The position numbers and the translations under genes are program-made. Below the pieces are notes generated by a model. The model did no database searches. It was not told the DNA's origin and saw only the letters and a program-made list of their open reading frames with translations. Shown here in pieces: positions 6,153 to 6,339 of a DNA stretch of 6,339 nucleotides (position 1 is the first letter of the stretch; each line of letters opens with the position of its first letter). Location: positions 12,873 through 19,211 of the forward strand of contig JAPLLP010000204.1 of NCBI GenBank assembly GCA_026387515.1. The letters are read 5' to 3'. Source of the DNA: Candidatus Omnitrophota bacterium (GTDB lineage: Bacteria > Omnitrophota > Koll11 > Gygaellales > Profunditerraquicolaceae).

Positions 6153-6339
6153 GAAAAAAATTATCATTTTAGGTGCGGGTCTGGCGGGCTTAAGCGCTGC
6201 CTGGCACTTATCTAAAAGGGGCAGAGAGTACCAGATTTTTGTAAATGTACCTGAGATAGGAGGATTATGCCGTTCCAAGAAGACCGCGGGGTTTACCTTT
6301 GATTGCGACGGCCACCTATTGCATTTCCGTTCCCCCTAT
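6145..6339 (+). CDS. FAD-binding oxidoreductase, UDP-galactopyranose mutase/amine-oxidase-like (3' end outside window)
   Basis: The first 65 residues are present and the frame is open to the window edge. A Rossmann dinucleotide fold begins at once: KKIIILGAGLAGLSAAWHL, with GAGLAG at residues 10-15, then IGGLCRS at about 38-44, and the substrate-side sequence FTFDCDGHLLHFRSPY at 50-65. The GGLCRS and F-D-x-x-GH-x-LH pattern is typical of flavoproteins related to UDP-galactopyranose mutase and protoporphyrinogen-oxidase-like enzymes, often found in polysaccharide loci. The residue after the second strand, usually an acidic one that holds the FAD ribose (IFE-type), is Val here (IFVNVP), which is unusual. 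The start ATG overlaps the preceding transferase by 8 bp, indicating co-translation. Whether it is a true mutase cannot be told without the rest of the protein. Confidence 0.85.
   Translation, partial: MTKKKIIILGAGLAGLSAAWHLSKRGREYQIFVNVPEIGGLCRSKKTAGFTFDCDGHLLHFRSPY

Overview
The window holds three complete protein-coding genes and two that run off its ends, all on the + strand and tightly packed, with only one intergenic gap of note (5073-5165). There is no rRNA, tRNA, CRISPR array or mobile element. The protein families point to a bacterium with peptidoglycan- or polyprenyl-based envelope chemistry. The mid-range base composition (judged by eye) and the long low-homology envelope protein would suit an uncultured lineage such as the Omnitrophota/PVC-type phyla, but the sequence alone does not settle taxonomy.

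Region 1 (1-5072) is a compact operon-like set: a MoxR-family AAA+ ATPase (5' end outside the window), a DUF58 protein, and a 976-residue membrane protein. MoxR-DUF58 pairs are normally followed by a TgpA-type transglutaminase (membrane N-terminus, extracytoplasmic transglutaminase core, TM helix, C-terminal DUF4129 domain). Here the third protein keeps the flanking parts: about seven N-terminal TM helices, one C-terminal TM segment and a DUF4129-like tail. No transglutaminase core can be found. In its place are about 450 residues of charged, mostly helical sequence, an acidic Pro/Glu/Gln linker and two bacterial Ig-like (Big_2-type) domains. This domain replacement is the most interesting thing in the window.

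Inside the start of the DUF58 gene lies a near-textbook intrinsic-terminator sequence (perfect 9-bp inverted repeat at 971-990 followed by a T-rich tract). It may act as an attenuator or polarity element between moxR and the two downstream genes.

Region 2 (5073-6339) starts with a 93-bp gap carrying two overlapping candidate sigma-70-type promoters, a duplicated 9-mer and a good ribosome binding site. A polyprenyl-phosphate sugar-1-phosphate transferase (WecA/MraY/TagO superfamily) follows, overlapping by 8 bp the start of an FAD-binding oxidoreductase resembling UDP-galactopyranose mutase/amine-oxidase-type proteins. This looks like the beginning of a surface-polysaccharide locus. The two regions together suggest an envelope-biogenesis neighbourhood, though the promoter in the gap implies they can be transcribed separately.
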